The notes below the pieces were generated by a model. It searched no databases and had not been told where the DNA came from. It saw only the letters and a list, made by a program, of their open reading frames with translations. A program made the translations under genes and the position numbers. Positions 63,772 through 64,000 of a DNA stretch of 64,000 bases are shown here, one piece after another. How positions within the stretch are numbered: the first letter of the stretch is position 1; every line of letters starts with the position of its first letter. Source of the stretch: JAICWP01 sp035252015 (lineage in GTDB: Bacteria; Acidobacteriota; Terriglobia; Terriglobales; Acidobacteriaceae); assembly GCA_035252015.1 (NCBI GenBank), contig DATFDP010000121.1:21581-85580 (forward strand). The letters run 5' to 3'.

Positions 63772-64000
63772 TTAACCCCTGCTGAGTCGCTCTATTAAGT
63801 TTGTGGTTCGGCGGAGTTGCTCTACCTGATCGGAGGGCAGTTGGCGCAGAGTCGCCGCCAGGCTCTCCACCCGGCGCTTGCGGGCCGCCCACAGCAGATC
63901 GGTTCCCTTGGCGGTAGCTTCCAGCCTCACCCGCCGCCGGTCTTCCTTGGTGACGTGGCGGCGCACTAGGCCGGCGCGCATCAGGCCAGCCACAATGCGA
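63772..64000 (-). CDS. MarR-family transcriptional regulator (C-terminal part)
   Basis: Cut by the right edge; only about 76 C-terminal residues are visible. The wing and dimerisation part is typical of MarR: L-M-R-A-G-L-V-R-R-H-V-T-K-E-D-R-R-R-V-R, where D-R-R is the conserved wing tip, followed by the long helix ESLAATLRQLPSDQVEQLRR. It ends at TAA 63772-63774. It lies upstream of dcdV in the same direction and may regulate it or a gene beyond the window. Confidence 0.85.
   Translation of the reverse strand, partial: RIVAGLMRAGLVRRHVTKEDRRRVRLEATAKGTDLLWAARKRRVESLAATLRQLPSDQVEQLRRTTNLIERLSRG

Overview
The window looks like chromosomal DNA of an Acidobacteriota-type bacterium. It is GC-rich, with single-copy housekeeping genes, acidobacterial-style unknown families (two DUF2393-like proteins, secreted proteins with an Ig-like/TM/CGGG tail) and many short intergenic repeats of the kind common in that phylum. 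This assignment rests on gene content and style, not on a marker-gene tree. I see no phage, insertion sequence, CRISPR array, rRNA or tRNA.

Layout. 1-5.4 kb (minus): the 5' part of a selD whose catalytic Cys codon is an in-frame UGA followed by a SECIS-like hairpin, two DUF2393-like membrane proteins, and pmbA-ppa-tldD. 5.5-10.3 kb: a protein with a PD-(D/E)XK-like C-terminus, small unknowns, ruvA and a frameshifted class-I glutamine amidotransferase-like hydrolase. 10.4-16.2 kb (minus): a GH57/DUF3536 glycosidase and the glyoxylate shunt aceB-aceA with a recognisable promoter and terminator. 17-19.4 kb: an ATP-dependent DNA ligase and a methyltransferase. 19.6-27.2 kb: the conserved DUF1385-prfA-prmC run, ogt, hemL, a PilZ protein, a polysaccharide deacetylase and a deoxynucleoside kinase.

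27.2-48.5 kb is the main accessory region and looks like an exopolysaccharide locus. It has a giant TPR/beta-barrel exporter, a Wzx-type flippase fused to a ParB-like C-terminal domain, a nucleotidyltransferase with a left-handed beta-helix, a STAS protein lacking the phospho-serine, a TMK-like kinase, GT2 and GT4 glycosyltransferases, and two convergent paralogous GH71/GH99-like secreted proteins that share an unrecognised 5' leader. A divergent four-gene operon encodes a polytopic GT-C-like membrane protein and three exported proteins. The set mixes parts usually found in separate export systems: a flippase with a BcsC/PelB-like porin, and no Wza/Wzc or recognisable synthase.

48.6-51.6 kb holds a polyferredoxin membrane protein, a transthyretin-like lipoprotein, TspO and a SnoaL-like protein. 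51.7-56.9 kb is the ribosome/GTPase run rplU-rpmA-obgE, a decayed nucleotidyltransferase, then nadD-rsfS and a sigma-54 activator. 57.2-61.9 kb holds a Tat-exported amidase and gyrA. 61.9-63.7 kb (minus) is visibly less GC-rich and encodes a DcdV/AvcD-type anti-phage deoxycytidine deaminase translationally coupled to a small basic protein. A MarR regulator is cut by the right edge.
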